DNA from: Planctomycetota bacterium
Lineage (GTDB): Bacteria; Planctomycetota; Phycisphaerae; Phycisphaerales; SM1A02
Assembly: GCA_009926625.1 (NCBI GenBank)
Contig: RFON01000014.1
Span: 1-62,221, forward strand
Direction of reading: 5' to 3'
Length of the DNA stretch: 62,221 bases
This document shows positions 41,596 through 49,776 of this stretch, piece after piece. How positions within the stretch are numbered: position 1 is the stretch's first letter; each line of letters opens with the position of its first letter. Position numbers and translations under genes: made by a program. The notes beneath the pieces are model-generated. The model ran no database searches, was not told the DNA's origin, and saw only the letters and a list, made by a program, of their open reading frames with translations.

Positions 41596-42729
41596 CTACG
41601 GAGCGAGGGAACGCACCGCCGCGCGGATGGCGTCTGCGTCCATCTCGTGCACATCGATCGATGCGCCGATCGCCGTGAGTTGCGTGATCGTGAGAACGCC
41701 CCCGAGGTGTTCGCGGAACTCCTCAAGCCCGTGCGTCATCGCATCGATGTCCTCGAGCAGCGGGTGCCATGTCGGCAGGTGCAGCGCACGCAGGCAATCG
41801 GTGATGCGCGCTGCATCTGGCGCGGACAGCAGTCCGACATGCCGCGCGTACGCACAATCGAGTGCGATGCCGATGGACACCGCCTCGCCGTGGGGCACCG
41901 TGAAATCGCTCATGGATTCCAGTTTGTGCGCAGACCAATGCCCGAAGTCGAGCGGTCGCGCCTCCCGCACCTCGAATGGATCGCCCCCGCGCGTGATGTG
42001 TTCCAGATGCAACTGCGCGCACCGAATGATGGTCGGCATGGATGCGCGGATGTCGCGCGCTGCGATGCGTGAGGCGTCCCGCTCCATCTGCCCGAGCAGC
42101 GCTGCGTCGCGAAGGCATGCGATCTTGACCGCTTCACTGAAGCCCGCGCGGAAATGACGGCTGTCGAGTGTCGTCAGGTAGGTGTCGTCGCACAGCACTG
42201 CCCACGGCACCGCAAACGCGCCGACAAAGTTTTTCTTGCCGAAGCGGTTGATGCCGTTCTTCACGCCCATTGCCGCGTCGTCCATCGCGAGCGTGGTGGT
42301 TGGAATGCGAACGAGTCGCACGCCACGGTGTGCAAGCGCCGCGCCAAGTCCGACCGCATCGAGCATCGCACCGCCACCGATGGCGATCACGAAGCTCCGA
42401 CGGTCGATGGCGTGGCGCTCCGTCGCGGCGATGACTTGATCGACAATGACGGAATCGTTCTTGGCTGCTTCACCTCCTGGAACGACATCCACGCTGCAGA
42501 GATCGGGCAGTGCGTGACCCGCTCTCGACTGCGCATCGAACCAAGCTGCAAGGGCGCGCGCCCCCTGCGGATTCGTTCGTTCCACGCCCTCATCGATGAA
42601 CGCGATCGCCCGTCGGGATCCGCTGCCCGCAATCACATCGCGAAGCGCGCCGTTGGCGGGGTCGAGCAGCGCCGAGGAAAAGACCACGCGGTGCTGCAGC
42701 GGCAGTTGAAATGTTTCTTCAAACCGCAT
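41596..42729 (-). CDS. eboD: EboD: sugar-phosphate cyclase (dehydroquinate synthase superfamily)
   Basis: A 377-residue NAD-dependent cyclase. It has the nucleotide loop AIGGGAMLDAVGLGAALAHR, IPTTTLAMDDAAMGVKNGIN, the metal ligands FSEAVKIACL (Glu), DFGHWSAHKLE (His) and VPHGEAVSIGI (His), and a Lys-rich segment GKKNFVGAF. The residues in the substrate pocket differ from AroB, as expected for EboD, which resembles 2-epi-5-epi-valiolone synthases. It is the first gene of the leftward ebo unit. A TATCCT hexamer stands 10 bases before the ATG. Confidence 0.9.
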   Translation of the reverse strand: MRFEETFQLPLQHRVVFSSALLDPANGALRDVIAGSGSRRAIAFIDEGVERTNPQGARALAAWFDAQSRAGHALPDLCSVDVVPGGEAAKNDSVIVDQVIAATERHAIDRRSFVIAIGGGAMLDAVGLGAALAHRGVRLVRIPTTTLAMDDAAMGVKNGINRFGKKNFVGAFAVPWAVLCDDTYLTTLDSRHFRAGFSEAVKIACLRDAALLGQMERDASRIAARDIRASMPTIIRCAQLHLEHITRGGDPFEVREARPLDFGHWSAHKLESMSDFTVPHGEAVSIGIALDCAYARHVGLLSAPDAARITDCLRALHLPTWHPLLEDIDAMTHGLEEFREHLGGVLTITQLTAIGASIDVHEMDADAIRAAVRSLAP

Positions 42730-42739
42730 CGGACCGCGA

Positions 42740-42745
42740 AGGATA
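42740..42745 (-). promoter_or_regulatory. -10-like TATCCT before eboD
   Basis: On the minus strand TATCCT ends 10 bases before the eboD ATG at 42729. No Shine-Dalgarno lies between. Confidence 0.4.
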
Positions 42746-42785
42746 GGTCGGTGAATGCGCGGCGTCGTTCGCGGAAAAGGAGAAG

Positions 42786-42813
42786 GCCACGGCAGAGGGC
42801 GTTCTGCCGTGGC
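42786..42813 (-). terminator. Hairpin downstream of the HtrA gene, likely terminator
   Basis: GCCACGGCAG and CTGCCGTGGC flank an 8-base loop. Read on the minus strand it lies after the HtrA stop and is followed by a pyrimidine-rich run (CTTCTCCTTTTCC), so it can end the HtrA transcript before eboD begins. Confidence 0.65.
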
Positions 42814-42839
42814 TGGTGCCCGCGAAAACGCTTCGCAGG

Positions 42840-42860
42840 TTCCCCGCCTTTGGGGCGGGG
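42840..42860 (-). terminator. GC-rich hairpin next to the HtrA stop
   Basis: TCCCCGCC and GGCGGGGA pair over a 5-base loop, 15 bases after the HtrA stop. It has no clean U-tract, so it may protect the mRNA end or assist the second hairpin. Confidence 0.5.
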
Positions 42861-42874
42861 AGAGTTGTCGGTGT

Positions 42875-44458
42875 TCAGGGGATGGGCTTCACCATCGTGA
42901 AGCGTGTGCTGCCTTCCCGTTCGATCAGGATCCGAACCATGCCACGCGAACCTGCGCGTTCGAGCATCGTTTGCAGTTGCGCCACGGTGCGCACTGCAGA
43001 ACCATTCACTTCGCGGATCACATCGCCCGCTTGCAGTCCAGCCTGCGCGGCGGGACCTCCATCGAGTGTCGAGGCAATCACCACGCCGGGCTGCTGTGCC
43101 TGCAGCGCGGCAGCTGTCTCCGCATCAAGATCCTGCACCTCAATTCCCAGTTTCTCCGCAGCCGATGCCGTGACCGCAGTGTCGTCTTCGTCGGTCGCGA
43201 TTCGGCCTCGATTCGGTCGTTCGCCAAGGATCGCTTGCACTTCCACTCGCTCACCAGCACGCAGCAGCGCAAGCGTGACGCGTGCCTGTGGTTCGCGCGT
43301 TGCGATCATCCGCATCATCGTGGCTGGAGTGGCTGCGGGCGCACCATCGATGGCGACGATGATGTCGCCACTCTCGATGCCTGCACGCGATGCAGGAGTG
43401 CCCGGCAGTACCGCGGACACCAGCACGCCGTTATCCGTGGAATGCCCGAAGCTTGCTGCCAGATCGCGGTCGAGTTCCTGCATCGACACACCCAGCCAGC
43501 CGCGGCGGATCTGCGTGCCCGATGCGATTGCCGATGCAACGCGCTGCACGACATGTGCGGGGATGGCAAAGCCAACCCCCATGTTCCCGCCATCGCGCGA
43601 TGCGATTCCGCTGTTGATGCCGACCACCTTGCCATCGAGGTTGACGAGTGGTCCACCCGAATTCCCTGGATTGATGGCCGCGTCTGTCTGGATGTACTCC
43701 TCGAGCGTCGACAGGCCAACACCGTCGCGTCCCTTCGCGCTCACGATGCCTGCAGTCACGGTCTGACGCAGTCCGAAGGGGCAACCAATCGCAAGGACCC
43801 AGTCGCCCGTGTCGATCGAGTCACTCGTGTCGAACTGTGCCGCAACGAACCCGTTCCCATCGATTCGCACGATCGCAAGATCAGTCTCTGGGTCGGTTCC
43901 CACGACGCGCGCCGCGAGTTCGCGCCCATCATCGAGGCGCACGAGCACCTCATCAGCGCCGTCGATCACATGATGATTGGTGACGATCAACCCATCCGCG
44001 GTGTAGATCACGCCGGTTCCCTGCCCACTTCGCGGGGCGCGCTGCGGCGCAGATGGTGAGTGTGGTATCGAAGGCATCCGAGGCTGCACAGTGCTGCGAC
44101 CGAAATCTTGTGAGTAGGGGGGACGGTCGATGCAGGTGATCGAAACCACGCTTGCCTGCGCCGAACGCGCAACTTCGCGGAATGCGCGCGAGAGAGATCG
44201 TGCGTGTTGCAGTTCCCCCCGGCTGTCCGTTTGTGCTTGTCCTGAATCAGGATCCGTTGACGCTGCTGCGCGCGGCGACTGCGCGGCGTTGAAGAGGCAG
44301 GTCAGCAGCAGAGCAGGAGCGAGTGAGCGTTGCCACGGTGCGAAGATCTTTCCACCGTTCAGCCAACCCATCGGACCGGCATGGGCATTCCAAGTTGACT
44401 TCCCAGCCATCCCAGCCATCCCAGCCATGCCATTCGTCCCAACGCCCTCGATTCGCAT
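42875..44458 (-). CDS. HtrA/DegP-type serine protease with two PDZ domains
   Basis: A 527-residue envelope protease. The protease domain (about 140-310) has the triad His in VTNHHVIDGA, Asp in ETDLAIVRID, and Ser in INPGNSGGPLV. Two PDZ domains follow (about 315-420 and 440-525). The N-terminus is odd: AAGGAG 7 bases upstream fixes the start at 44458, yet the first 43 residues contain a 9-base repeat (ATGGCTGGG, three times) giving MAGMAGMAG before a hydrophobic signal (SLAPALLLTCLFNAA). The protein is thought to guard envelope protein quality. It is followed by two hairpins. Confidence 0.9.
   Translation of the reverse strand: MRIEGVGTNGMAGMAGMAGKSTWNAHAGPMGWLNGGKIFAPWQRSLAPALLLTCLFNAAQSPRAAASTDPDSGQAQTDSRGELQHARSLSRAFREVARSAQASVVSITCIDRPPYSQDFGRSTVQPRMPSIPHSPSAPQRAPRSGQGTGVIYTADGLIVTNHHVIDGADEVLVRLDDGRELAARVVGTDPETDLAIVRIDGNGFVAAQFDTSDSIDTGDWVLAIGCPFGLRQTVTAGIVSAKGRDGVGLSTLEEYIQTDAAINPGNSGGPLVNLDGKVVGINSGIASRDGGNMGVGFAIPAHVVQRVASAIASGTQIRRGWLGVSMQELDRDLAASFGHSTDNGVLVSAVLPGTPASRAGIESGDIIVAIDGAPAATPATMMRMIATREPQARVTLALLRAGERVEVQAILGERPNRGRIATDEDDTAVTASAAEKLGIEVQDLDAETAAALQAQQPGVVIASTLDGGPAAQAGLQAGDVIREVNGSAVRTVAQLQTMLERAGSRGMVRILIEREGSTRFTMVKPIP
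44402..44428 (-). repeat. Three tandem 9-bp repeats in the HtrA signal region
   Basis: CCCAGCCAT occurs three times in a row (ATGGCTGGG on the minus strand). It encodes Met-Ala-Gly repeats ahead of the signal helix, so copy-number change would keep the reading frame and alter only the N-terminal length. Confidence 0.75.
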
Positions 44459-44527
44459 TGCTGTCTCCTTTCGACCCCTCCATTACGCCAGCGTGCCCGA
44501 GGTGGTTCGAAGAAGTTGTCCATCAAT

Positions 44528-45400
44528 TCACCATGACTTCCCGCCGATTCGCGAAAGCCGATGCAGACAGATGCCCGCCGCAACGCCGGCGTTCAAGGAA
44601 TCGACCCCCCCAGCGATTGGGATTCGCACGGCTTCGCACGCCTCCTCGCGGACTGCCGCGGAGACGCCCGCGAACTCCGCGCCGATGACCAGCAGTGTGG
44701 GCGGCGGATTGGGCTCGAGGGCGACGGGATGCGTTCCTGCGCAGACATCATCGATGGGAATGGCGCTGCTGCCGGCATCTGCCGCGAGAATGCGGAGTGC
44801 GGGGCGTGCCGTGCGTAGTTCACGCAGCGATGCAGCCAAATCGTCACACCATGCGAACGGCACCGTCAGGGCATGCCCCATCGACACGCGAATCGCCTTG
44901 CGATAGAGCGGATCGTGCGAGTTGCGAGAGAGCAACACGCCATCCACGCCGAAGGCAGCGCAACTGCGAAAGATGGAGCCGACATTGTCCATGTTGCTGA
45001 CTTCATCGAGTGCGACGAGGAGCGATCCAGTTCGGAAGGGATCACTCTGGCAATGATGCCGCTCGATCGCGCTTCGAACGCCGATGGCGAGCGCGCCGCG
45101 GTGCACATGGAATCCTGTCAGCGAAGCGAGGGTGGATTCCTCGGCGATGAAGTGTGGGGTGGCTGGGCTCGCCGACGCAGCGATCGTCGCTGCGGCGCGC
45201 GCTGCGAGTCGTGGCGAGGTGAGCACACTGCGCGTCAGTCCCGGCACGCGCAGCATGATGTCGATGATGGGGAGCGTTTCCCCGACGAGCAGCCCCTCGG
45301 CTCGGCGCGATCCGCTCAGGTCGCGGTCGCGGAGAAATCGGTAGTCGTCGAGTCGCGGATCACTCGGATCAGCGATGGAGTCGCCGGTGCCGCTGGTCAT
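44528..45400 (-). CDS. SpoU/TrmH-family RNA 2'-O-methyltransferase
   Basis: A 290-residue protein with a substrate-binding head (DYRFLRDRDLSGSRRAEGLLVGETLP) and the SPOUT domain (about 130-285). The three SpoU motifs are present: LDEVSNMDNVGSIFRSCAAF, LVIGAEFAGVS and VRIPIAGGVDSLNAGVAAGI. It would methylate rRNA or tRNA with SAM, using a knotted dimer. The RNA target is not readable. It lies alone between HtrA and the E2 gene. Confidence 0.9.
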   Translation of the reverse strand: MTSGTGDSIADPSDPRLDDYRFLRDRDLSGSRRAEGLLVGETLPIIDIMLRVPGLTRSVLTSPRLAARAAATIAASASPATPHFIAEESTLASLTGFHVHRGALAIGVRSAIERHHCQSDPFRTGSLLVALDEVSNMDNVGSIFRSCAAFGVDGVLLSRNSHDPLYRKAIRVSMGHALTVPFAWCDDLAASLRELRTARPALRILAADAGSSAIPIDDVCAGTHPVALEPNPPPTLLVIGAEFAGVSAAVREEACEAVRIPIAGGVDSLNAGVAAGICLHRLSRIGGKSW

Positions 45401-45449
45401 GTGTCGTCAGGTTGCGTCCCAGTGCAGCGTGCGGCGGGCGCTCGATGCG

Positions 45450-46793
45450 TCAGGAGATGAACTCGTCCGGGTGCTCGAGGAGCCTCACGACTTCACCAAG
45501 GAAGCGCACCGCCGTCACACCGTCCACGACGCGGTGATCACAGGAGATCGAGAGTGGCAGCACAACGCCTGCGTAGAACTTGCCATCCTTCACCAAGACA
45601 CGCTCGCGCCCGCGTCCCACCGCAAGGATGCCGACCTCCGGGTAGTTGATGATCGGCGTGGCGAAAAGACCGCCGTGTGATCCCACATTCGAAATCGTGA
45701 AGGTGCCCCCGAGGGACTCTTCGCGCGTGATGGAACGGTCGCGACAGCGTGCGGCGAGATCGGAGATGCTTCGGCGCAACTCCAGCAGCGACTTGCGATC
45801 GGCATCTCGGATGACGGGCACCATCAGCCCGACATCGGTGTCGACGGCGAGCCCCATGTTGATCACGCCCTTCAGCAGGATCTCGCTCGCGGCATCATCG
45901 ACATTCGCATTGAGCGCGGGGAATGTTCGCAGCGCACGGCATGTCGCCATGATCACGAATGGAAGGAGCGACAACTTCTCGCCGGTCACGCGCGAGTACT
46001 CGCGCTTCTTCCCCTCGAGCGCCGTGACATCCGCCTCGTCGGTCGCCGTGAAGTGCACGGCAGTCTGGACAGAACGCGCGAGAGCCTCCGCGATCTTCCG
46101 TCGAACGCCTCGGAAGGGGATGCGCTGCGCGATGCCGTCACGGTCGACGGGCGGCGCAGCGATGGGCACGGGAACGGCGCGCGCCGACACTGCCAACGGC
46201 GCAGCATCCATCGTCCCAGTTCCACGCCCAGTCCGTGCACCGCGCGCAAATCCTTCGACATCGCTCGCCGTGACGCGACCGCCGCGACCCGTTCCAGGCA
46301 CATGGTTGATGTCGATCGACAGTTCGCGTGCGATGCGCCGCACGGCGGGCGTGGCAAGCGACTTTCCGTTCTGCTTCGGGGTCAGGTGTTCGCTGCTGCG
46401 GCGTGCAAAGCGGCTCGAGACATCGAGCGTTCCCTGCACGCTGCCGACCACCGTTCCCTGATCTTCGCTGCTTGCGCCCGCGGCGACCTGCGCCGACATG
46501 CACGCAGCCGCGGCGGGCTGCGGCGCTGCGGTGGAGGTGCCGTAACGCACGAGGACGCTCGCCACCTTGATGATCTCCCCTTCCTTGCCGCAGAGTTCGC
46601 TGATCGTGCCAGCCCACGGACTCGGCACTTCGACGAGCGCCTTGTCCGTTTGCATCTCAGCGATCGGCTGCGACTCCTTCACCTGATCGCCGACATGCAC
46701 GAGCCAGCGAATCAACTCAGCCTCGACCAAGCCCTCGCCGAGATCGGGGAGGAGGAAGTGGCTCTTGTCTGCAGGTTGCTTGAGTCCAGCCAT
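45450..46793 (-). CDS. 2-oxoacid dehydrogenase E2 (dihydrolipoamide acyltransferase)
   Basis: A 447-residue E2. The lipoyl domain (about 10-85) has PDLGEGLVEAELIRWLV and QTDKALVEVP with the lipoylated Lys. A subunit-binding domain follows (ATPAVRRIARELSIDINHVP, about 150-185). The acyltransferase core ends in CDHRVVDGVTAVRFL with the catalytic His and Asp. The lipoyl signature 'E-G-L-V-E-A-E-L' is typical of the branched-chain type. It is downstream of E1-beta and E1-alpha, in the order E1a-E1b-E2, with no E3 in the window. The first ATG has TATCCT 9 bases before it, so it may also have its own promoter. Confidence 0.93.
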   Translation of the reverse strand: MAGLKQPADKSHFLLPDLGEGLVEAELIRWLVHVGDQVKESQPIAEMQTDKALVEVPSPWAGTISELCGKEGEIIKVASVLVRYGTSTAAPQPAAAACMSAQVAAGASSEDQGTVVGSVQGTLDVSSRFARRSSEHLTPKQNGKSLATPAVRRIARELSIDINHVPGTGRGGRVTASDVEGFARGARTGRGTGTMDAAPLAVSARAVPVPIAAPPVDRDGIAQRIPFRGVRRKIAEALARSVQTAVHFTATDEADVTALEGKKREYSRVTGEKLSLLPFVIMATCRALRTFPALNANVDDAASEILLKGVINMGLAVDTDVGLMVPVIRDADRKSLLELRRSISDLAARCRDRSITREESLGGTFTISNVGSHGGLFATPIINYPEVGILAVGRGRERVLVKDGKFYAGVVLPLSISCDHRVVDGVTAVRFLGEVVRLLEHPDEFIS

Positions 46794-46802
46794 GGGGGGC
46801 GC

Positions 46803-46808
46803 AGGATA
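46803..46808 (-). promoter_or_regulatory. -10-like TATCCT before the E2 gene
   Basis: On the minus strand TATCCT ends 9 bases before the ATG at 46793, in the 35-base gap after E1-beta. It may be an internal promoter. The match is short, so it could be chance. Confidence 0.25.
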
Positions 46809-46828
46809 GAGGGGTGTCGGGCTCTGCT

Positions 46829-47797
46829 TCAGAAGGTCAGCGCGTCCTCGATGGCGCCGCTGATGCGCGAGGCATCCGGCATGTACGAGAGTTCAAGCTT
46901 GTAGTACGGCATGATCGTGTCGAAACCACTGACACGCTGCACGGGCGCCTCGAGGTGGAGGAAGCAATGTTCCATGATGCTGGCGGCGACTTCCGCACCA
47001 AGCCCGCACATCCGCGGCGCTTCGTGCACGACGACGCAGCGGCCGGTCTTGCGGACGCTTTCGGTCACGGCATCGACATCCATCGGATAGATCGTGCGAA
47101 GGTCGATCAGTTCGATTGAGTGGTTCGACTTCTCGATCGCCTGCATGCACTGGATGACGCTCGCGCCCCAGCTGACGATCGTCAGGTCAGTGCCCTCGCA
47201 CACCGTGCGCGCCTTGCCGATGGGGATCGTGTACTCGTCCTCCGGCACTTCCTCGCGGAATGCGCGGTAGATGCGCTTGGGTTCGAAGAAGATCACTGGG
47301 TCGGGATCACGGATCGCGCTGATGAGCAGTCCCTTCGCGTCATAAGGAGAACTGGGCATCACCACCTTGATGCCTGGCTGGTGCGCGTAAATCGCTTCGG
47401 GCGAATCACTGTGCAGCTCGGGTGCATGGATGCCGCCGCCGACGGGGACGCGGATCGTCAGTGGAACGGTAAACGCGCTGCGCGTGCGCGTTCGCATCCG
47501 TGCCGCATGACTGCAGATCTGGTCGTAGGCAGGGCCGAGGAAGCCCTCGAACTGGATCTCGGGAACGGGCCGCAGACCGCCCATCGCGAGACCGATCGAT
47601 GTTCCGATGATGCCGCTTTCCGCTAGCGGCGTATCGACGACGCGTCGTGCGCCGAAGCGAGCCTGCAAACCTTCGGTGACGCGGAAGACCCCGCCGTTCA
47701 GCCCCACATCTTCGCCAAGCAGCAGCACGCGTTCATCGCGCTCCATCTCTTGGATGAGCGCGAGGTTGATCGCTTGCACAAGATTCAGGTTTGCCAT
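46829..47797 (-). CDS. 2-oxoacid dehydrogenase E1 beta subunit
   Basis: A 322-residue thiamine diphosphate enzyme subunit. Features: LNLVQAINLALIQEMERDERV at the start, VLLLGEDVGLNGGVFRVTEGL, VVDTPLAESGIIGTSIGLAM with the conserved Glu of the cofactor site, PEIQFEGFLGPAYDQI, VTESVRKTGRCVVVHEAPRM and the C-terminal domain. It pairs with E1-alpha to decarboxylate branched-chain or pyruvate substrates. It starts 3 bases after the E1-alpha stop. Its context with leucine dehydrogenase points to the branched-chain type. Confidence 0.93.
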   Translation of the reverse strand: MANLNLVQAINLALIQEMERDERVLLLGEDVGLNGGVFRVTEGLQARFGARRVVDTPLAESGIIGTSIGLAMGGLRPVPEIQFEGFLGPAYDQICSHAARMRTRTRSAFTVPLTIRVPVGGGIHAPELHSDSPEAIYAHQPGIKVVMPSSPYDAKGLLISAIRDPDPVIFFEPKRIYRAFREEVPEDEYTIPIGKARTVCEGTDLTIVSWGASVIQCMQAIEKSNHSIELIDLRTIYPMDVDAVTESVRKTGRCVVVHEAPRMCGLGAEVAASIMEHCFLHLEAPVQRVSGFDTIMPYYKLELSYMPDASRISGAIEDALTF

Positions 47798-47800
47798 GGT

Positions 47801-48903
47801 TCAGTGCCCTTCCGTGTGCACGGCTTGCTCGCCCGCGAGCGAATGCGTCTGCAGTGAATCGCGCTGGCGCAGAAGATCCGGCGGAAGCTGCGCGAAGGTG
47901 TGATCGAAGACATCGTTCGTCGGCGGCGCGGCAATCTCCTCAGCCCGCGCGACGGCAGCGTTCACGCTGACCTCGATGCGCTGGCGCATCGCATCCTCCT
48001 TGGATGAATCCCACAGGCGCCGTGTCTCGAGCAGCTTCCGCGTTCGGATGAGCGGATCGCGCAACTTCCAGAGGTCGACCTCAGCCTGATCGCGGTAGCG
48101 CCGCGCATCATCGGCGGTGGTGTGATCTGATAATCGGTAACAAATAGCTTCAATCACACAAGGCATGTTTCGCGCGCGCGCGCCGCCGCGGCCTTCACCG
48201 CGTACACGCACGCAAAGATGTCGTTCCCGTCAACCTGCATGCACGGCATGCCGTACGCGATGCCGCGCTGCGCCACGGTTGGTGCGCTGCACTGGATGCG
48301 CTGCGGAACGCTGATCGCCCAGGAATTGCTCTGGCAGCAGAAGATGACGGGAATCTCGAGGTTCGCCGCGAAGTTGGCTGCCTCGTGGAAGTCACCTTCG
48401 CTCGATGCGCCATCGCCGAAGAACGTGCAGGCGATGCGCGACTCGCCGCGGTACTTGCTCGCCCAGGCGAGCCCCGTGGCGTGCAACATCTGCGTGCCGA
48501 TCGGCACGGCGATGGGCGTTGCAAAGTGCGCGGCCGGCATCGCATTGCCCCGCTCATCGCCCATCCAATGAAGGAGAATCGACTCCATCGGAACGCCGCG
48601 CCAAAAGAGCCCGCAGTTTTCGCGGTAGCAAGTGACGAGCCAATCGTCGTTGCGCAGCGCATAGGCGGCGCCGAGGCTCGTCGCCTCCTGTCCCATGTTC
48701 TGCGGATAGGTGCCCATGCGTCCTGAGCGCTGCAACTTGAACGCCACCTCGTCGAGATAGCGGCACGACGACATCGCCTCATACAGGCGCACGAGATCTT
48801 CGTCCGGGATCAGTCCCGCACCGAGCTTCTCATCGAACTGGCAGTGTTCGTCAAGAATCGAGATGCGCTCGATTTCAGCCTTGAAAACCGTCTGGATGGG
48901 CAT
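47801..48903 (-). pseudogene. 2-oxoacid dehydrogenase E1 alpha subunit, frameshifted in a (CG)6 tract
   Basis: Residues 1-about 244 read in one frame with the thiamine diphosphate fold: YPQNMGQEATSLGAAYALRN, WLVTCYRENCGLFWRG, the cofactor motif CTFFGDGASSEGDFHEAANF, and WAISVPQ. The frame then ends at 48154 after ARARETCLV. The rest of the family (NMPCVIEAICYRLSDHTTAD, DARRYRD, FDHTFAQLPPDL) continues in another frame to 47801. Removing one CG from the tract at 48171-48182 restores an intact 366-residue protein (ARARNMPCVIEA), so the lesion is one extra CG. It may be a sequencing error, a real mutation or a phase-variable tract. TACAAT lies 6 bases before the ATG at 48903. Confidence 0.85.
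48171..48182. repeat. (CG)6 dinucleotide tract inside E1-alpha
   Basis: Six CG units stand at the site where the E1-alpha reading frame breaks. Five units would give an open frame and six give a stop after about 250 codons. Such tracts are prone to slippage in replication and to sequencing error. Confidence 0.9.
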
Positions 48904-48909
48904 GCCGCG

Positions 48910-48915
48910 ATTGTA
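48910..48915 (-). promoter_or_regulatory. -10-like TACAAT, 6 bases before the E1-alpha ATG
   Basis: On the minus strand TACAAT, near-consensus, is followed by exactly 6 bases and the ATG at 48903. It is the best -10 in the window in sequence terms. A TTGACT lies upstream, but at 13 bases it is too near to be a normal -35. Confidence 0.55.
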
Positions 48916-49026
48916 GCGCAGCGTGTTCAGTCAACGCACACACGACCATCAGCACGAGGGACGCTCGAACCCGCGAGGCACGACAGACGATCGCGAACGC
49001 GCCGACGCCCATTCCGTCGCGATCGC

Positions 49027-49764
49027 TCAGGGCTTGGGCGGCGGGGGAGGCGAGCTGTCCGCCTCATCCGAGAACTGCACGATCACATCGACATCCGATC
49101 CGACGGCCTGCGAGAACAATCCGCGGAAGAATGTCCGTGCGGTCGTTCGCGCCTCGATTCGCGCCTCGGCAAGCGCTGGGCGTGATCCGCCCGTCTCGAT
49201 CACGGCTGCCCGAATCAGCGCCTTCGCCTTGTCGATGTCGCCGCCGTTTGGAATGAGATGTTCCGCCCAGTCGTTGTCGATACTGACGCGGATGCGCGAT
49301 GGATCGGACTGCACCTCGACAACGCGGTCATTGACCACTGGCGGTGGCACGGTGAGCACGACGGTCTCTGCATCGAGAGCGCGGACGTTCCAGCCGTCAC
49401 CCGCAGGGAGCAGGTACTGCACACGGTTGCCGGGGACATCCAGCTCGATGCGGACCGATCCGATGGGGACTTGAACGCCGAACGCGCCGATCGATGTCGT
49501 TCGGTCGGTGAGCACCCGCGCCTGCACTTCGCGCCAGCCGACGATGAGCCCACCATCAGGGCGCAGATCGCCGAGGGCGGTGGTGAGCGACTGCTGCACC
49601 GTGACCTGGATCGGACTCAGGAGCCCGCGCATCGACGATCGGAAGCGTTCCGCTGCGCCGAGGGGATCGCAGCGGACGGCAACGATCACGAGAACGCCAA
49701 GCACGAGCAGCGCAGCGATTCCCCCACAACCGCAGCAGCCGCCTCGTGATCGAGCAGTCGCCAT
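49027..49764 (-). CDS. DUF4230-like membrane-anchored protein
   Basis: A 245-residue protein with a Cys/Gly-rich head (RGGCCGCGG), one membrane helix (about 14-32) and an exported beta-rich domain with alternating strands (DGGLIVGWREVQARVLTDRT, IELDVPGNRVQYLLPAGDGW, VVLTVPPPVVNDRVVEVQSD) and a helical end (RTFFRGLFSQAV). The 'v-x-V-P-x-P' strand followed by 'v-x-s-d' recalls DUF4230. It is likely an envelope protein of unknown role and ends in a Pro run. It lies between the E1 and dehydrogenase genes. Confidence 0.55.
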   Translation of the reverse strand: MATARSRGGCCGCGGIAALLVLGVLVIVAVRCDPLGAAERFRSSMRGLLSPIQVTVQQSLTTALGDLRPDGGLIVGWREVQARVLTDRTTSIGAFGVQVPIGSVRIELDVPGNRVQYLLPAGDGWNVRALDAETVVLTVPPPVVNDRVVEVQSDPSRIRVSIDNDWAEHLIPNGGDIDKAKALIRAAVIETGGSRPALAEARIEARTTARTFFRGLFSQAVGSDVDVIVQFSDEADSSPPPPPKP

Positions 49765-49776
49765 TCGCGCAGGATG

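Noticed and set aside
41596-42729. Annotating the cyclase as AroB (3-dehydroquinate synthase)
   Set aside because: The metal ligands fit the superfamily, but the surrounding eboB, eboE, eboC and eboF genes and the differing substrate pocket point to EboD.
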